Shown piece by piece: positions 8,277 to 16,718 of a DNA stretch of 64,000 bases. The stretch is from Methanomassiliicoccaceae archaeon UBA472. Lineage in GTDB: Archaea; Thermoplasmatota; Thermoplasmata; Methanomassiliicoccales; UBA472. A program made the translations under genes and the position numbers. The stretch covers positions 124,001 to 188,000 of the forward strand of contig DAML01000026.1 of NCBI GenBank assembly GCA_002497075.1, given 5' to 3'. A model generated the notes under the pieces. The model worked only from the letters and a program-made list of their open reading frames with translations, did not search any database and was not told the origin of the DNA. Numbering within the stretch: the stretch's first letter is position 1; each line of letters begins with the position of its first letter.

Positions 8277-8651
8277 ATGGTGGTCGACGCAAATGGGTCT
8301 GGCGAAGGCAATTGTTCCCTGCCCAAGGATGTTGCTGACGGGCTCCGGGACGCTGGCGGAAGGGAGGGGCTCTTGTCGCGGATACCGGACAAGGATTCTC
8401 TCAAGGAGATATCTGACCGGCATCAGGCCCTGTCCGATCCCGTTAGATTGCAGATCGTTCACCTGCTGGGAGCGAGCGAACTCTGCCCCTGCGTGCTGAA
8501 GGACCTCACCGGGCTCACCGATTCCAAACTGTCCTACCATCTGAGCATTCTGGAGAAGGCCAAACTTATCTTGTGGCGTCAGAACAAGAACTGGCGCGTC
8601 TACCGCTTGACAGAACTGGGTCGATCTTATTTTGAGGGGAAAAGCATCTGA
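8277..8651 (+). CDS. ArsR/SmtB-family transcription regulator
   Basis: A 124-residue winged-helix repressor. The core (about 45-118) reads ALSDPVRLQIVHLLGASELCPC, then a recognition helix in LTDSKLSYHLSILEKA and a wing region. ELCPC at the end of helix 3 is the type-I arsenite/antimonite or soft-metal sensing motif of ArsR. The first 40 residues are not conserved, so the real start may be later than ATG 8277. An arsenic or metal response is inferred; the nearest candidate targets are the ArsA-like pair upstream or the next gene, which overlaps only if its longest frame is used. Confidence 0.85.
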   Translation: MVVDANGSGEGNCSLPKDVADGLRDAGGREGLLSRIPDKDSLKEISDRHQALSDPVRLQIVHLLGASELCPCVLKDLTGLTDSKLSYHLSILEKAKLILWRQNKNWRVYRLTELGRSYFEGKSI

Positions 8652-8706
8652 CGGTACGTTCTTTCAGGGACAACCTTTAAAATGGGGCTATACCCATCGA
8701 AGACCT

Positions 8707-9423
8707 ATGACGACTACTGGTTCCTTGGAACCCCTTTATAAGAAGATCGAAGCAGCCGCCCGGGAATCCGGATCTGGCCTGGTCGGCTTCGCGGACCTGT
8801 CCCCCCTGAAAGGAATTCTTGCGGGCGACGCTACGACTTTCGAGTTCCCCTACGCGGTGACCTTTGCCGTGGAGATACCGAAAGAAGCGGCCCGGGCATC
8901 GTTGAACAAGCCGAGCGAAGAGATGCGCTCGGCCTACAAGATGTGCAATAAGAAGCTCAAGGAGGCGGGGGAGAAGATCGTCCAGATGCTAACCGCGGAA
9001 GGTTATAAGGCAAGGTACATCGACCCGGCTCAACGGGTAAACCCGGAGAAGCTGCTCGGGCCGATATCCCAGAAGGCCATCGCCTCCCTGTCGGGAATGG
9101 GATGGATCGGGAAGAACGGGCTGCTGATCACGGAAGAGTATGGACCGCGGCAGCGCATGGGCGCCGTCCTGACGGACATGCCGGTCACCCGTAAGGCCAA
9201 GCTGATCGACAACCAGTGTGGCGATTGTACGGCTTGCATAGACCGCTGCGCCATGAAGGTGCTGAAGGGCCCGGAGTTCAAGCATCACCCGGAGAGCAGG
9301 GACCTGGTGATCGACTGGGCCAAGTGTGGTGTTTACGAGGCCAAGCTGATCGGGGACGGTAGCAAACCGGAGATGGCCTGCGGAAGGTGCATATCGGTCT
9401 GCCCGTTCTCCAAGCTCAACTAG
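8707..9423 (+). CDS. QueG-like 4Fe-4S protein
   Basis: A 238-residue protein resembling the C-terminal part of epoxyqueuosine reductase and related reductive proteins. It contains GMGWIGKNGLLIT, then two ferredoxin-type cysteine groups CGDCTACIDRC and CGRCISVCPF, which would hold 4Fe-4S clusters. It is shorter than true QueG and lacks its HEAT-like tail, so substrate assignment is open. ATG 8707 was chosen because TTTAAAA at about 8674-8682 lies some 25-30 bases upstream; the longer frame from 8632 would overlap the regulator gene. It ends in TAG. Confidence 0.8.
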   Translation: MTTTGSLEPLYKKIEAAARESGSGLVGFADLSPLKGILAGDATTFEFPYAVTFAVEIPKEAARASLNKPSEEMRSAYKMCNKKLKEAGEKIVQMLTAEGYKARYIDPAQRVNPEKLLGPISQKAIASLSGMGWIGKNGLLITEEYGPRQRMGAVLTDMPVTRKAKLIDNQCGDCTACIDRCAMKVLKGPEFKHHPESRDLVIDWAKCGVYEAKLIGDGSKPEMACGRCISVCPFSKLN

Positions 9424-9709
9424 TGGACTGGGGGTCCGCCCCCTTTTTCTTTTGTCCATCGTAACGCAGCTTCAGGAACACCATGACCGCGTTAAGGACT
9501 ATGGACACCGCGTTCCAGAAGATTATTGGAAGATCGTTGAGGAATATCCCGTAGATCAACCACAGACCCATGCCCAACATGAGAACCATGGGCATGAACA
9601 GCGAAACGTCCTCCATGCGTCCGCTGCGGTATCCTTTGACGACCTGGGGAACGAACCCCATGGTCGTTATCAGGCCGGCCAGGAGCCCGATGACGGTCAG
9701 ATGGTCCAT
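9416..9709 (-). CDS. SemiSWEET-type PQ-loop transporter
   Basis: A 97-residue protein with three membrane helices, the single-unit form of SWEET sugar transporters that works as a dimer. The PQ motif is visible in GFVPQVVKGYRSG, followed by the conserved SLFMPMVLMLGMGLWLIYG segment and a final asparagine-bearing helix (FWNAVSIVLNAVM). Substrate probably a small sugar or metabolite. Its stop overlaps the end of the convergent QueG-like gene by 8 bases. Confidence 0.88.
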   Translation of the reverse strand: MDHLTVIGLLAGLITTMGFVPQVVKGYRSGRMEDVSLFMPMVLMLGMGLWLIYGIFLNDLPIIFWNAVSIVLNAVMVFLKLRYDGQKKKGADPQSTS

Positions 9710-9857
9710 GGACCGGAAGCGGCGTTCCCATTAATGACCTTTTTTCGCTCACATGAAGGAGGTGGTCCGGCACCTCTCTTGGCTGTTGCGGCTATAGCAA
9801 AGACCACGGCTGGAGAAATGATGCGTCTGAAAATGGTAGAAGGGGTCTGAAAGAGCC

Positions 9858-9962
9858 CTATTTCTTAGCTGCCATTTCCTTCTTCTTCCTCTTGTTCAGG
9901 ACCATGTAGACCAGGGCCAAGAGGACTATCGTAGGAAGGAACGGTGCGATTATGAGTATCAT
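9858..9962 (-). CDS. Possible 34-residue single-helix membrane peptide
   Basis: In the 470-base gap between SemiSWEET and DUF4256 I see a short frame on the minus strand: one hydrophobic helix (MILIIAPFLPTIVLLALVYM) followed by a lysine-rich tail (NKRKKKEMAAKK). The pattern is typical of real tiny membrane proteins, and an AGGGGGTGA sequence lies about 17-25 bases upstream of ATG 9962. No homologue is known to me. The rest of this gap holds nothing I recognise. Confidence 0.4.
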   Translation of the reverse strand: MILIIAPFLPTIVLLALVYMVLNKRKKKEMAAKK

Positions 9963-10183
9963 GCCGTCTATGATGTCACCCCCTAGGGATATGTTCGTTT
10001 TCGGGAACGCGCTTCCCCTACTTATTTACCACTGTCCGTGACCCCGCGGTGCGGATAGAAAGTATCATCACTGAATAGGAACGCGGCATAGACCAGTTAT
10101 CACCCCAATGATCGCACCCATATTCCCAGTCGGCCCGGGGCATCGGGAAATGATTATCTTTCTGTAATTCCAAGTGAAACACC

Positions 10184-10759
10184 ATGGCGAATGAGAGCGG
10201 GAGAGAACTATCATCGGAGCAGCGTGAGGCCTTGTTAGCTGCATTGAGGACCCGTTTCGAGGACAATAGGAGTCGGCATAAAGATCTGGACTGGAGCAAG
10301 GTAGAGGCCAGGCTGGATTCCCACTCACATACGTTGTGGTCGTTGGAAGAGATGGAGAGGACCGGAGGCGAACCTGACGTGGTCGGTTGCGACAGGTCCG
10401 CCGGCGCTTTCATCTTCTTTGATTGCTCGAAGGAGACCCCCCATGGCCGAAGGAACATCTGTTACGACCAGGAAGGACAGGCGATGAGGGAGAAGAAGGG
10501 CGTGCATCCCGCCGGTAACGCCTTGGGCATGGCGGCCGCCATGGGAATAGAGCTGCTGACAGAGGAGCAATATCGGGAGCTTCAAAGGCTGGGAAGCTTT
10601 GACACCAAAACGTCCAGCTGGATCAGGACGCCGACCAACATCAGGACCCTCGGCGGGGCGCTGTTCGCCGATCGCCGTTACGGCCATGTGTTCGTGTATC
10701 ACAACAGCGCGCCCTCGTTCTACAGCTCCCGGGGGTTCCGCGGATCGCTGAGGGTCTGA
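10184..10759 (+). CDS. DUF4256 family protein
   Basis: A 191-residue soluble protein that matches the DUF4256 family, widespread in bacteria and of unknown function. Recognisable segments are the N-terminal helix ending ELSSEQREALLAALRTRFE, the glycine-rich GGEPDVVG, the conserved ICYDQEGQAMREKKG, and a C-terminal part rich in aromatic residues with DRRYGHVFVYHNSA. Start ATG 10184. It is followed by a tRNA on the opposite strand and has no operon partner. Confidence 0.82.
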   Translation: MANESGRELSSEQREALLAALRTRFEDNRSRHKDLDWSKVEARLDSHSHTLWSLEEMERTGGEPDVVGCDRSAGAFIFFDCSKETPHGRRNICYDQEGQAMREKKGVHPAGNALGMAAAMGIELLTEEQYRELQRLGSFDTKTSSWIRTPTNIRTLGGALFADRRYGHVFVYHNSAPSFYSSRGFRGSLRV

Positions 10760-10790
10760 AAAATGACCGTTCCATGCCTGGATATGATGA

Positions 10791-10868
10791 TGGCGGGCCC
10801 GTGGGGATTCGAACCCCAGTCTTCGGCTTCGAAGGCCGAAAGGATAATCCAGGCTACCCTACGAGCCC
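10791..10868 (-). tRNA. tRNA-Arg (anticodon TCG), CCA encoded
   Basis: The minus strand folds as a full cloverleaf: acceptor GGGCTCG with CGGGCCC, anticodon stem TCGGC/GCCGA around loop CTTCGAA (anticodon TCG, reading CGA), and T arm GGGG-TTCGAAT-CCCC. Discriminator is G and the trailing CCA (10791-10793) is encoded. No intron. Confidence 0.95.
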
Positions 10869-10969
10869 GTGCCTTGCCGCATATGGGCAGGGGGCATTAA
10901 TACTATTCCTCCTTCCCGGTAGCTCTACTTTTGGGAATCTTAATAATCTGCTTCCCTCTTCCGCCCCTT

Positions 10970-12016
10970 ATGAAGCGGGTCACCATGGGCCATGGGGCTG
11001 GCGGAGAGATGATGCAGGAGCTCATCGCCAAGTCCATCGCGCCGTTCCTTCCCAAGATCAAGATCGAGGTCCCCCTGGACTCCATGGACGATGCCGCGAT
11101 CGTGGACGACATCATCTTCACCACCGACGGGCACACCGTCAAACCAATCTTCTTCCCCGGAGGGGACATCGGTTCACTGGCCGTTAGCGGCACCGTAAAC
11201 GACATCGCGGTCATGGGCGGAAAGCCTCTGGCCCTGTCCATGTCCATGATCCTCGAGGAAGGCCTGGAGATCGAGGTGCTGGAGAGGGTCACCAAGAGCA
11301 TTGGCAATTGTTCAGAGCTGTCTGGAGTGCCAGTGGTCACCGGCGACACCAAGGTCATGGAGAAAGGGGCGATCGAAAGAATGATCATCTCGGCCGCCGC
11401 GGTCGGCAAACGCCACCCGGCCATGGACCACAACCTGAAGGTCGCGTCGTCCTATCGCAAGGTGGATTCCAGATGGCTGACGGATGACAACGTCCGGGAC
11501 GGGGATGTCATATTGGTGTCGGGAACGCTTGGCGACCACGGGATAGCTTTACTTTCCTTCCGCGAGGGATACGGCTTCGAGAGCCAGGTACAGAGCGATT
11601 GCGCACCCCTCAACCACATGATCGGAAAGCTGCTGGCGGTAGGCGGGATAACCTCCATGAAGGACGCCACCCGCGGTGGTTTCGCCAACGCCATCAACGA
11701 ATGGAACTCCAAATCGAAGGTCGGCATGGAGCTGGTGGAGAAGGACATTCCAATGGCCGATGCCGTACGAAACGCCAGCGAGATGCTTGGCCTGGATCCG
11801 CTCACCATAGGGAACGAGGGCAAGGTCATCATCGCCTGCGTACCAGAGATGGCCGAGGAGGTCCTGAAGGCGCTGAGGTCCGACGAGCACGGACGGAACG
11901 CGGCCATCGTGGGAAAGGCCAGCAAGGCGGTCAAGCATGTCGTGATGAGGACAGAGGTGGGCGGGCGCAGGATACTGGAGCCGCCGGTGGGAGACCCGGT
12001 GCCAAGGATCTGCTGA
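10970..12016 (+). CDS. hypE: HypE, hydrogenase maturation carbamoyl dehydratase
   Basis: A 348-residue HypE, which with HypF makes the cyanide ligand of the NiFe-hydrogenase active site. It has the family's N-terminal GHGAGGEMMQELI motif, a PurM-type ATP-binding fold with DDAAIVDDIIFTTDG, and the C-terminal PRIC whose last cysteine carries the thiocarbamate. Start ATG 10970 lies about 28 bases after TTAATAAT; the longer frame from 10931 adds an unrelated N-terminus. No other hyp or hydrogenase gene is present nearby, so it acts with genes elsewhere. NiFe-hydrogenase use by the organism follows. Confidence 0.95.
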   Translation: MKRVTMGHGAGGEMMQELIAKSIAPFLPKIKIEVPLDSMDDAAIVDDIIFTTDGHTVKPIFFPGGDIGSLAVSGTVNDIAVMGGKPLALSMSMILEEGLEIEVLERVTKSIGNCSELSGVPVVTGDTKVMEKGAIERMIISAAAVGKRHPAMDHNLKVASSYRKVDSRWLTDDNVRDGDVILVSGTLGDHGIALLSFREGYGFESQVQSDCAPLNHMIGKLLAVGGITSMKDATRGGFANAINEWNSKSKVGMELVEKDIPMADAVRNASEMLGLDPLTIGNEGKVIIACVPEMAEEVLKALRSDEHGRNAAIVGKASKAVKHVVMRTEVGGRRILEPPVGDPVPRIC

Positions 12017-12113
12017 TCTCGGTTCATGAAACCTCTTAACGGTGTTTTAAACAGTAAATAATATTTATTTAGATATATAATTAATTATAATTACCGTCAA
12101 GACCGGTATTTGC

Positions 12114-12833
12114 GTGGCGATTTTAATGTCCGACTATGCTGCGCTGGCGCGCGATCTCAAGGAAACCCTGGGCCTAAAGCACGAACCTGTGGCTATAACC
12201 CTGATCAGGAAGGGCGACGCACTACCGTCCGATTATCCGGTGACCGAGGCTCCGGTCAGGCATTGCGGAACGATAATGAGGGCCCGCAAGGGCGAGAAGT
12301 TCCTGGTTACGCCTGAGAAGGAGGCTTGCCCGGTCGGGGCGTCCGCTTTGGGCATGGTACCAGTGCCGGATAAGGTGGCTTCCGGAGATTTCCACGCCAA
12401 CATGGGCATGTACAAGGACCCGGCCGCGGCCAAGAAAACCTTGGAGATGAGGACGGCGTTCCCGTTGGGCGACGTGATCGGCGTTGCTGCGGCACCATTG
12501 GACAAGGCCACCCTGGTACCGGACGTGGTGGTGTTGACGGCTTTGCCGGAGCAGGTTTTCTGGCTCATCCCCGCCGCTCAGACATATGAAGAAGGGGGAA
12601 GGGTTTCTGTGGAGATGGCGGCCGTTCAGGCCAGCTGCGTCGACGCTACCATCATCCCTATCGTCAAGGGCAAGACCAACATATCCCTCGGCTGCTTCGG
12701 CTGCCGCAAGACCACCGACATCATGGCCGAGGAGATGCTGGTCGGCATACCGTTCAAGAACTTTGAGAAGATAGTCGGCGCTGTGAAGACCATGGGCGCG
12801 AGCGCGATCCCAAAATCCAGAGCAAAGGCGTGA
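12114..12833 (+). CDS. DUF169 family protein
   Basis: A 239-residue protein of the DUF169 family, found mainly in anaerobic archaea and bacteria; the reaction is unknown. Typical segments are the start LKETLGLKHEPVAITL, RHCGTIMRARKGEKFLV, CPVGASALGM and the late cysteine pair in SLGCFGCRK, which may bind metal. A strong AT stretch with TATA boxes (12055-12092) lies upstream; GTG 12114 fits leaderless spacing, while ATG 12126 is an alternative. It is followed at once by a methyltransferase gene, so the two probably form an operon. Confidence 0.83.
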   Translation: MAILMSDYAALARDLKETLGLKHEPVAITLIRKGDALPSDYPVTEAPVRHCGTIMRARKGEKFLVTPEKEACPVGASALGMVPVPDKVASGDFHANMGMYKDPAAAKKTLEMRTAFPLGDVIGVAAAPLDKATLVPDVVVLTALPEQVFWLIPAAQTYEEGGRVSVEMAAVQASCVDATIIPIVKGKTNISLGCFGCRKTTDIMAEEMLVGIPFKNFEKIVGAVKTMGASAIPKSRAKA

Positions 12834-12845
12834 GGTGTGTTTGAA

Positions 12846-13499
12846 ATGACAGAGGGCGAGCAGCGCAACCAGTGGAACTCAACCTACTCCAGCAAACCGA
12901 ACTTCTTCGGAGCCGAACCGAGCGACCTGGCCATACGGGCAGTGGACATATTCAGGAAGAACGGATGCCGCAAGGTCTTGGAGCTGGGATGCGGCCAGGG
13001 CAGGGACACCTGCCTGTTCGCCAAGGAGGGTTTCCAGGTGATAGCTTTGGACTACTCCGAATCGGGCATATGCCAGATGCGGGAGAAGGCCAAGGAGATG
13101 TGCATGGATAAGAACGTGGAATGCGTATGCCAGGACCTCCGCGCCGGGATCCCGCTCCCGGACGGGTCGGTGGACGCGGTGTACTCGCACATGCTGTTCA
13201 CCATGGAGCTGTGGGAGAAGGAGATCCAGTTCATACTGGACGAGTGCAATAGGGTGCTCAGACCAGGCGGATTGAACATCTACTCGGTGCGCAACGACCA
13301 CGATCCACATTTCGGGAAGGGCCCGCACAAGGGAGAGGACATGTGGCAGAACCCCATCGGGTTCGTGGTCCACTACTTCTCCGAGGAAAAGATCAAGAGG
13401 CTGTCCAAGGGATACGAGATCGTGCACGTGAGGGAATTTGACGATCCCTCAAAGCCCTTCACCAAGAAATTGTACGAGGTCCTGCTGAGGAAGCCGTAG
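12846..13499 (+). CDS. Class I SAM-dependent methyltransferase
   Basis: A 217-residue methyltransferase with the SAM motif I VLELGCGQGRDTCLFA, an acidic motif II at ALDYSESG, and NRVLRPGGLNIYSVRND as motif III/IV. The general layout is that of TehB-like or arsenite/thiopurine-type small-molecule methyltransferases, but I cannot name the substrate. ATG 12846 follows GAGGTG with good spacing and lies 12 bases after the DUF169 stop. Ends in TAG, two bases from the convergent transporter. Confidence 0.82.
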   Translation: MTEGEQRNQWNSTYSSKPNFFGAEPSDLAIRAVDIFRKNGCRKVLELGCGQGRDTCLFAKEGFQVIALDYSESGICQMREKAKEMCMDKNVECVCQDLRAGIPLPDGSVDAVYSHMLFTMELWEKEIQFILDECNRVLRPGGLNIYSVRNDHDPHFGKGPHKGEDMWQNPIGFVVHYFSEEKIKRLSKGYEIVHVREFDDPSKPFTKKLYEVLLRKP

Positions 13500-13500
13500 T

Positions 13501-14124
13501 TCATACCACGCCGCCGATCAGATAGCATACGACGAAAGCGGCCAGACCGACCAGGGACATCCTGAGCCCCTTCCACCAGGGATTCTTCTCGCTCAGCTTG
13601 CCCATTATGAAGCCGGTGATGAACAGCAGGACTATCGCCAGAACTATCGCTACCTCGGCCGCCACCAGAATGGTCTCCTCGCCCATAAGGAGGAACGGTG
13701 ACACGATTATCGCCCCAGTCATCAGTGGCGCCAGGGAGTTCGAGAAGGCGATTATCGCCGCGCTGGCCTTGGATGCTTTGCCCAGATTGGTCTCTTCCAC
13801 CGGCCGCAGCATAGCTCGTCCGATCTCGTCCATGCGCCGGGACTGCTCAAGCGTCTCCCCCTCGTAGACGCTGCTGCCGGTTGATATGGCCAGGGCGACA
13901 CAGCTGGTGATGATGGTGGTTATCACCAGCCCGGGGTCCGCATCGGCGGTCAGGGCTGAACCTATGATTATACCCAGCACGGCGAACGTGCTGTCGAACA
14001 TGGTGTTCACGAAATACCTGCGAAGCGCCGGACCCGTTTCCGGCAGGCTCATGGCCTCCTTGAACCACGAGCTATTGCGATCGTTCTTGGCCAACTGACC
14101 ATCACCGTTTAACGTCCTCTCCAA
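13501..14124 (-). CDS. VIT1/CCC1-family divalent metal transporter
   Basis: A 207-residue membrane protein with about five helices matching the VIT1/CCC1 family of iron/manganese transporters. Diagnostic segments are RRYFVNTMFDSTFAVLGIIIGSAL, STGSSVYEGETLEQ with its conserved glycine and acidic residues, and a later helix starting SNSLAPLMTGAII. The start is uncertain: 14124 is TTG, and another TTG at 14094 sits 6 bases after GGTGAT. It is convergent with the methyltransferase gene. Confidence 0.83.
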   Translation of the reverse strand: MERTLNGDGQLAKNDRNSSWFKEAMSLPETGPALRRYFVNTMFDSTFAVLGIIIGSALTADADPGLVITTIITSCVALAISTGSSVYEGETLEQSRRMDEIGRAMLRPVEETNLGKASKASAAIIAFSNSLAPLMTGAIIVSPFLLMGEETILVAAEVAIVLAIVLLFITGFIMGKLSEKNPWWKGLRMSLVGLAAFVVCYLIGGVV

Positions 14125-14291
14125 TAATAGAGGCGGACTAAATCCTTTTCGGGGGTCCTTGTGCGCGGGATCCCGCCCAGACCCGGTTTTCGCCCTTTAT
14201 TCCGAAGTATTTATACAGATTATCAATAATTGATACTGACCCATCAAAACATTATATAACCCACAAGGAAATATTCGCTTTAAATCGCCCT

Positions 14292-16544
14292 ATGGGACTA
14301 GCCATAGTAAGGGGGCGGGAGGAGATGCATTTGATAAAGAATTTGTATAGAACGATAGCAGTGATGATCGCACTTACCATGCTAGTGGGTGCCTTTGCGG
14401 TTCTGCCTTATAGCGCCTCATCTGAGACCTTGGCGCAGCAGAACATCGCAGACCCCATCGGCATTGACGTTGGTCCTAGCATCAGGGCACAGACCTATGA
14501 TGCGGACGACATCGCAGCCAGCGCAGCTGAGAGGGGCTTGTCCCTTGAAGCGACGATGGCAGACAACTATGAGGTGAACGACTCCAACTACTACTACACC
14601 TGGGGATATGGAAAGAGCAATTGGATGGTGTTCACCAAGAGGGCTGAGGGCACCAATTGCGAGATCTGGGTCGCGAACGACCTGAGCTTCCCTGCTGGCG
14701 ACCCCAGGAACGATGGCCGCGTAGAGATTACCGACGACCAGGCTCAGTACATGGTCCAGGAATTTGACGAGGTCATTTATCCGATAGAGAGCGCCTACTT
14801 CTCAGAGGCGCCTCCCCTGAACGGCACGAACGCCGTGCTGCCTGAGGTGACCGGAGACCCCGCGGACTATTACAACACCACGGATGACGGTAAGGTCATG
14901 ATAATGGTGTTCAACATCGTGGACGAAAGCTTCAATGACCCGACCTACCCGTATTACGTCGTTGGGTTCTACACCAGCAGCACCCCGTACTACTACGACA
15001 GGAACATAATTCATATCGACTGTTGGGACTGGACCAACAGGACCGGAGAGTTCTCCGCCAGGCCCTATGTCTACGAGTCCACCTTCGCCCACGAGTACCA
15101 GCACCTGCTGCATGACTACGTGGACAGCGGCGAAGATACCTGGATCAACGAAGGATGCTCCATGTATTCCGAGGCTCTTTGCGGCTATGGATATAGCTAC
15201 TCCCACATAGCGGCCTTCTTCTACACCCCTGACAACTCACTGACCCAGTGGGGAGACCAGGGAGACATAAACATCCTGGCCGATTACGGCGCTGCATTGA
15301 TCTTCATGATCTATCTGAACGACCACTATGGCGGGTCGGACATTATATCGGCGATCATGCAGAACCAGCTGAGCGGGCAGGAGGGCATCACCGACTCCCT
15401 GTGGTCGCTGGGATACAACCGTATGAGCTTTGACAGGGTGTTCCATGACTGGAGGCTGGCCAACCTGCTGTGGTCCGACGAGGTCGGAGGCGGGCTGTAC
15501 AACTACAACAGCATACAGCTCTGGCAGATCGAACAGCAAGTGAACGTCCTGTGGTGGGATGGAGACTATACCTGGGGAACGGACTATGGCACCACGAAGA
15601 CCATAGAGTACATCGATGAGGACCAGCCCTGGCTCGGCCACATCGACACTGGCATCTCCCTGCTCAGCGCCTACGGTACGGACTATATCCACCTGGACTT
15701 CGGATACATATCCGATAGCTGGGAACCGATCGGCACCGAGGAGGCCGCGGCCCGCCCGCCCATGTATGACCCGACCCTCGACCCCGAACCGCTGAAGTTC
15801 ACCTTCGACGGCGACGACGAGGCGACAGTTCCCGGATGGGAGATCGTTGAGCTGATGGAAGGCGGATACGCCTGGTATTCCAACACCGCTGACGAGGTAG
15901 ACTACCTTTTAGCCATGGAGGTCGACCTGACCGCCCCGGCTAGCGAAGAAGGCGACTACCTGCACTGGCTGAACATAACCACTATCTGGGACATGGAGGA
16001 CTATTGGGACTTCGGGTTCGTACAGGTATCTACCGACAACGGGGCTACCTGGACCTCCCTGAACGACACCGGTGACCTGTTCACCGAAGAGTACGACCCG
16101 AGCGCCATGGAGAGCATTGTGGCCAACCTGCCCGGGCTGACCTCCTGGAACTATTCCTGGAATGACATCAGCTTCGATCTTTCGGCCTATGACGGGCAGG
16201 AGATCCTGGTCGGGTTCCGCTACATGACCGACTGGGCCACCAACTACTATGGATGGCTTATCAGCGAGTTCCTCGTGGACGGCGTGGCCGTGGACCTGGA
16301 AGAGCTCTATCCGATCAACCCCGAGGTGGACTTCTTCCTGACCATCTACGTCCCGGAGAACGGCGCACACGGTGCCTTGGTCATGGACATACCCACCATG
16401 GACATCGATGAGACCGCGACGAAGATCATGTCGACCCTCATGTTCTACTACGACGAGATGTACATCATCGTAACGCCGAACGAGGGACCAGCCGACTACG
16501 CGATCGAAGTCGAATACCGTGGCGCGGACATGCAGGTACGTTAA
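14292..16544 (+). CDS. Secreted zinc metalloprotease with MAM-like C-terminal domains
   Basis: A 750-residue secreted enzyme. A signal peptide (basic start, helix AVMIALTMLVGAFAVL) is followed by a gluzincin-type catalytic domain: HEYQH at about 267-271 and WINEGCSMYSEAL some 15 residues later supply the two histidines and the glutamate. The pattern is closest to peptidase M30/M6-like enzymes. The C-terminal third (about 495-680) contains an immune-inhibitor-A-like beta sandwich with VQVSTDNGATWTSL and ILVGFRYMTDWA. Start ATG 14292 or 14325; TATA ATTATATAAC is at 14251-14260. Probably digests extracellular protein. Its 3' end abuts the integrated element's tRNA. Confidence 0.85.
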   Translation: MGLAIVRGREEMHLIKNLYRTIAVMIALTMLVGAFAVLPYSASSETLAQQNIADPIGIDVGPSIRAQTYDADDIAASAAERGLSLEATMADNYEVNDSNYYYTWGYGKSNWMVFTKRAEGTNCEIWVANDLSFPAGDPRNDGRVEITDDQAQYMVQEFDEVIYPIESAYFSEAPPLNGTNAVLPEVTGDPADYYNTTDDGKVMIMVFNIVDESFNDPTYPYYVVGFYTSSTPYYYDRNIIHIDCWDWTNRTGEFSARPYVYESTFAHEYQHLLHDYVDSGEDTWINEGCSMYSEALCGYGYSYSHIAAFFYTPDNSLTQWGDQGDINILADYGAALIFMIYLNDHYGGSDIISAIMQNQLSGQEGITDSLWSLGYNRMSFDRVFHDWRLANLLWSDEVGGGLYNYNSIQLWQIEQQVNVLWWDGDYTWGTDYGTTKTIEYIDEDQPWLGHIDTGISLLSAYGTDYIHLDFGYISDSWEPIGTEEAAARPPMYDPTLDPEPLKFTFDGDDEATVPGWEIVELMEGGYAWYSNTADEVDYLLAMEVDLTAPASEEGDYLHWLNITTIWDMEDYWDFGFVQVSTDNGATWTSLNDTGDLFTEEYDPSAMESIVANLPGLTSWNYSWNDISFDLSAYDGQEILVGFRYMTDWATNYYGWLISEFLVDGVAVDLEELYPINPEVDFFLTIYVPENGAHGALVMDIPTMDIDETATKIMSTLMFYYDEMYIIVTPNEGPADYAIEVEYRGADMQVR

Positions 16545-16551
16545 ACTCCAA

Positions 16552-16580
16552 ACAAACCCTTTTTCCTTTTCCTTTTTATA
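16552..16580 (+). terminator. Pyrimidine-rich terminator after the protease gene
   Basis: Several T-runs (TTTTTT, TTTT, TTTTT) follow the stop codon at once, the usual archaeal termination signal. The last run merges into the TATA box of the tRNA-Val gene. Confidence 0.6.
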
Positions 16581-16582
16581 AT
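16575..16582 (+). promoter_or_regulatory. TATA box of tRNA-Val
   Basis: TTTATAAT lies 25-32 bases before the first base of the mature tRNA-Val (16607). Confidence 0.6.
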
Positions 16583-16606
16583 CCCTGAACAATCACCGAT
16601 TCCATA

Positions 16607-16682
16607 GGGCCCATGGTCTAGCGGTTATGACGACTCCCTTACACGGAGTAGGTCGCCGGTTCGAATCCGGCTGGGCCCACCA
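16607..16682 (+). tRNA. tRNA-Val (anticodon TAC), integration site
   Basis: Full cloverleaf: acceptor GGGCCCA/TGGGCCC, anticodon stem ACTCC/GGAGT around loop CTTACAC (anticodon TAC), T arm GCCGG-TTCGAAT-CCGGC, discriminator A, and CCA encoded. Its 3' end is the left attachment site of the element that follows. Confidence 0.95.
16667..16680 (+). repeat. attL: 14-bp direct repeat at the tRNA-Val 3' end
   Basis: CCGGCTGGGCCCAC covers the 3' half of the T stem and acceptor stem. The identical sequence recurs in the same orientation at 34394-34407, 17.7 kb away, and a tyrosine recombinase gene starts reading toward it 39 bases downstream. Confidence 0.85.
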
Positions 16683-16718
16683 CTTCTTATATCCAGACAA
16701 TTATTTTTTGAATTCAAT

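Noticed and set aside
9452..9850. Plus-strand frame across the SemiSWEET gene
   Set aside because: Overlaps a recognised gene on the other strand and has no motif.
14165..14176. Perfect palindrome GCGGGATCCCGC
   Set aside because: No loop and no associated T-run; it lies in a short gap between divergent genes and could be chance in GC-rich DNA.
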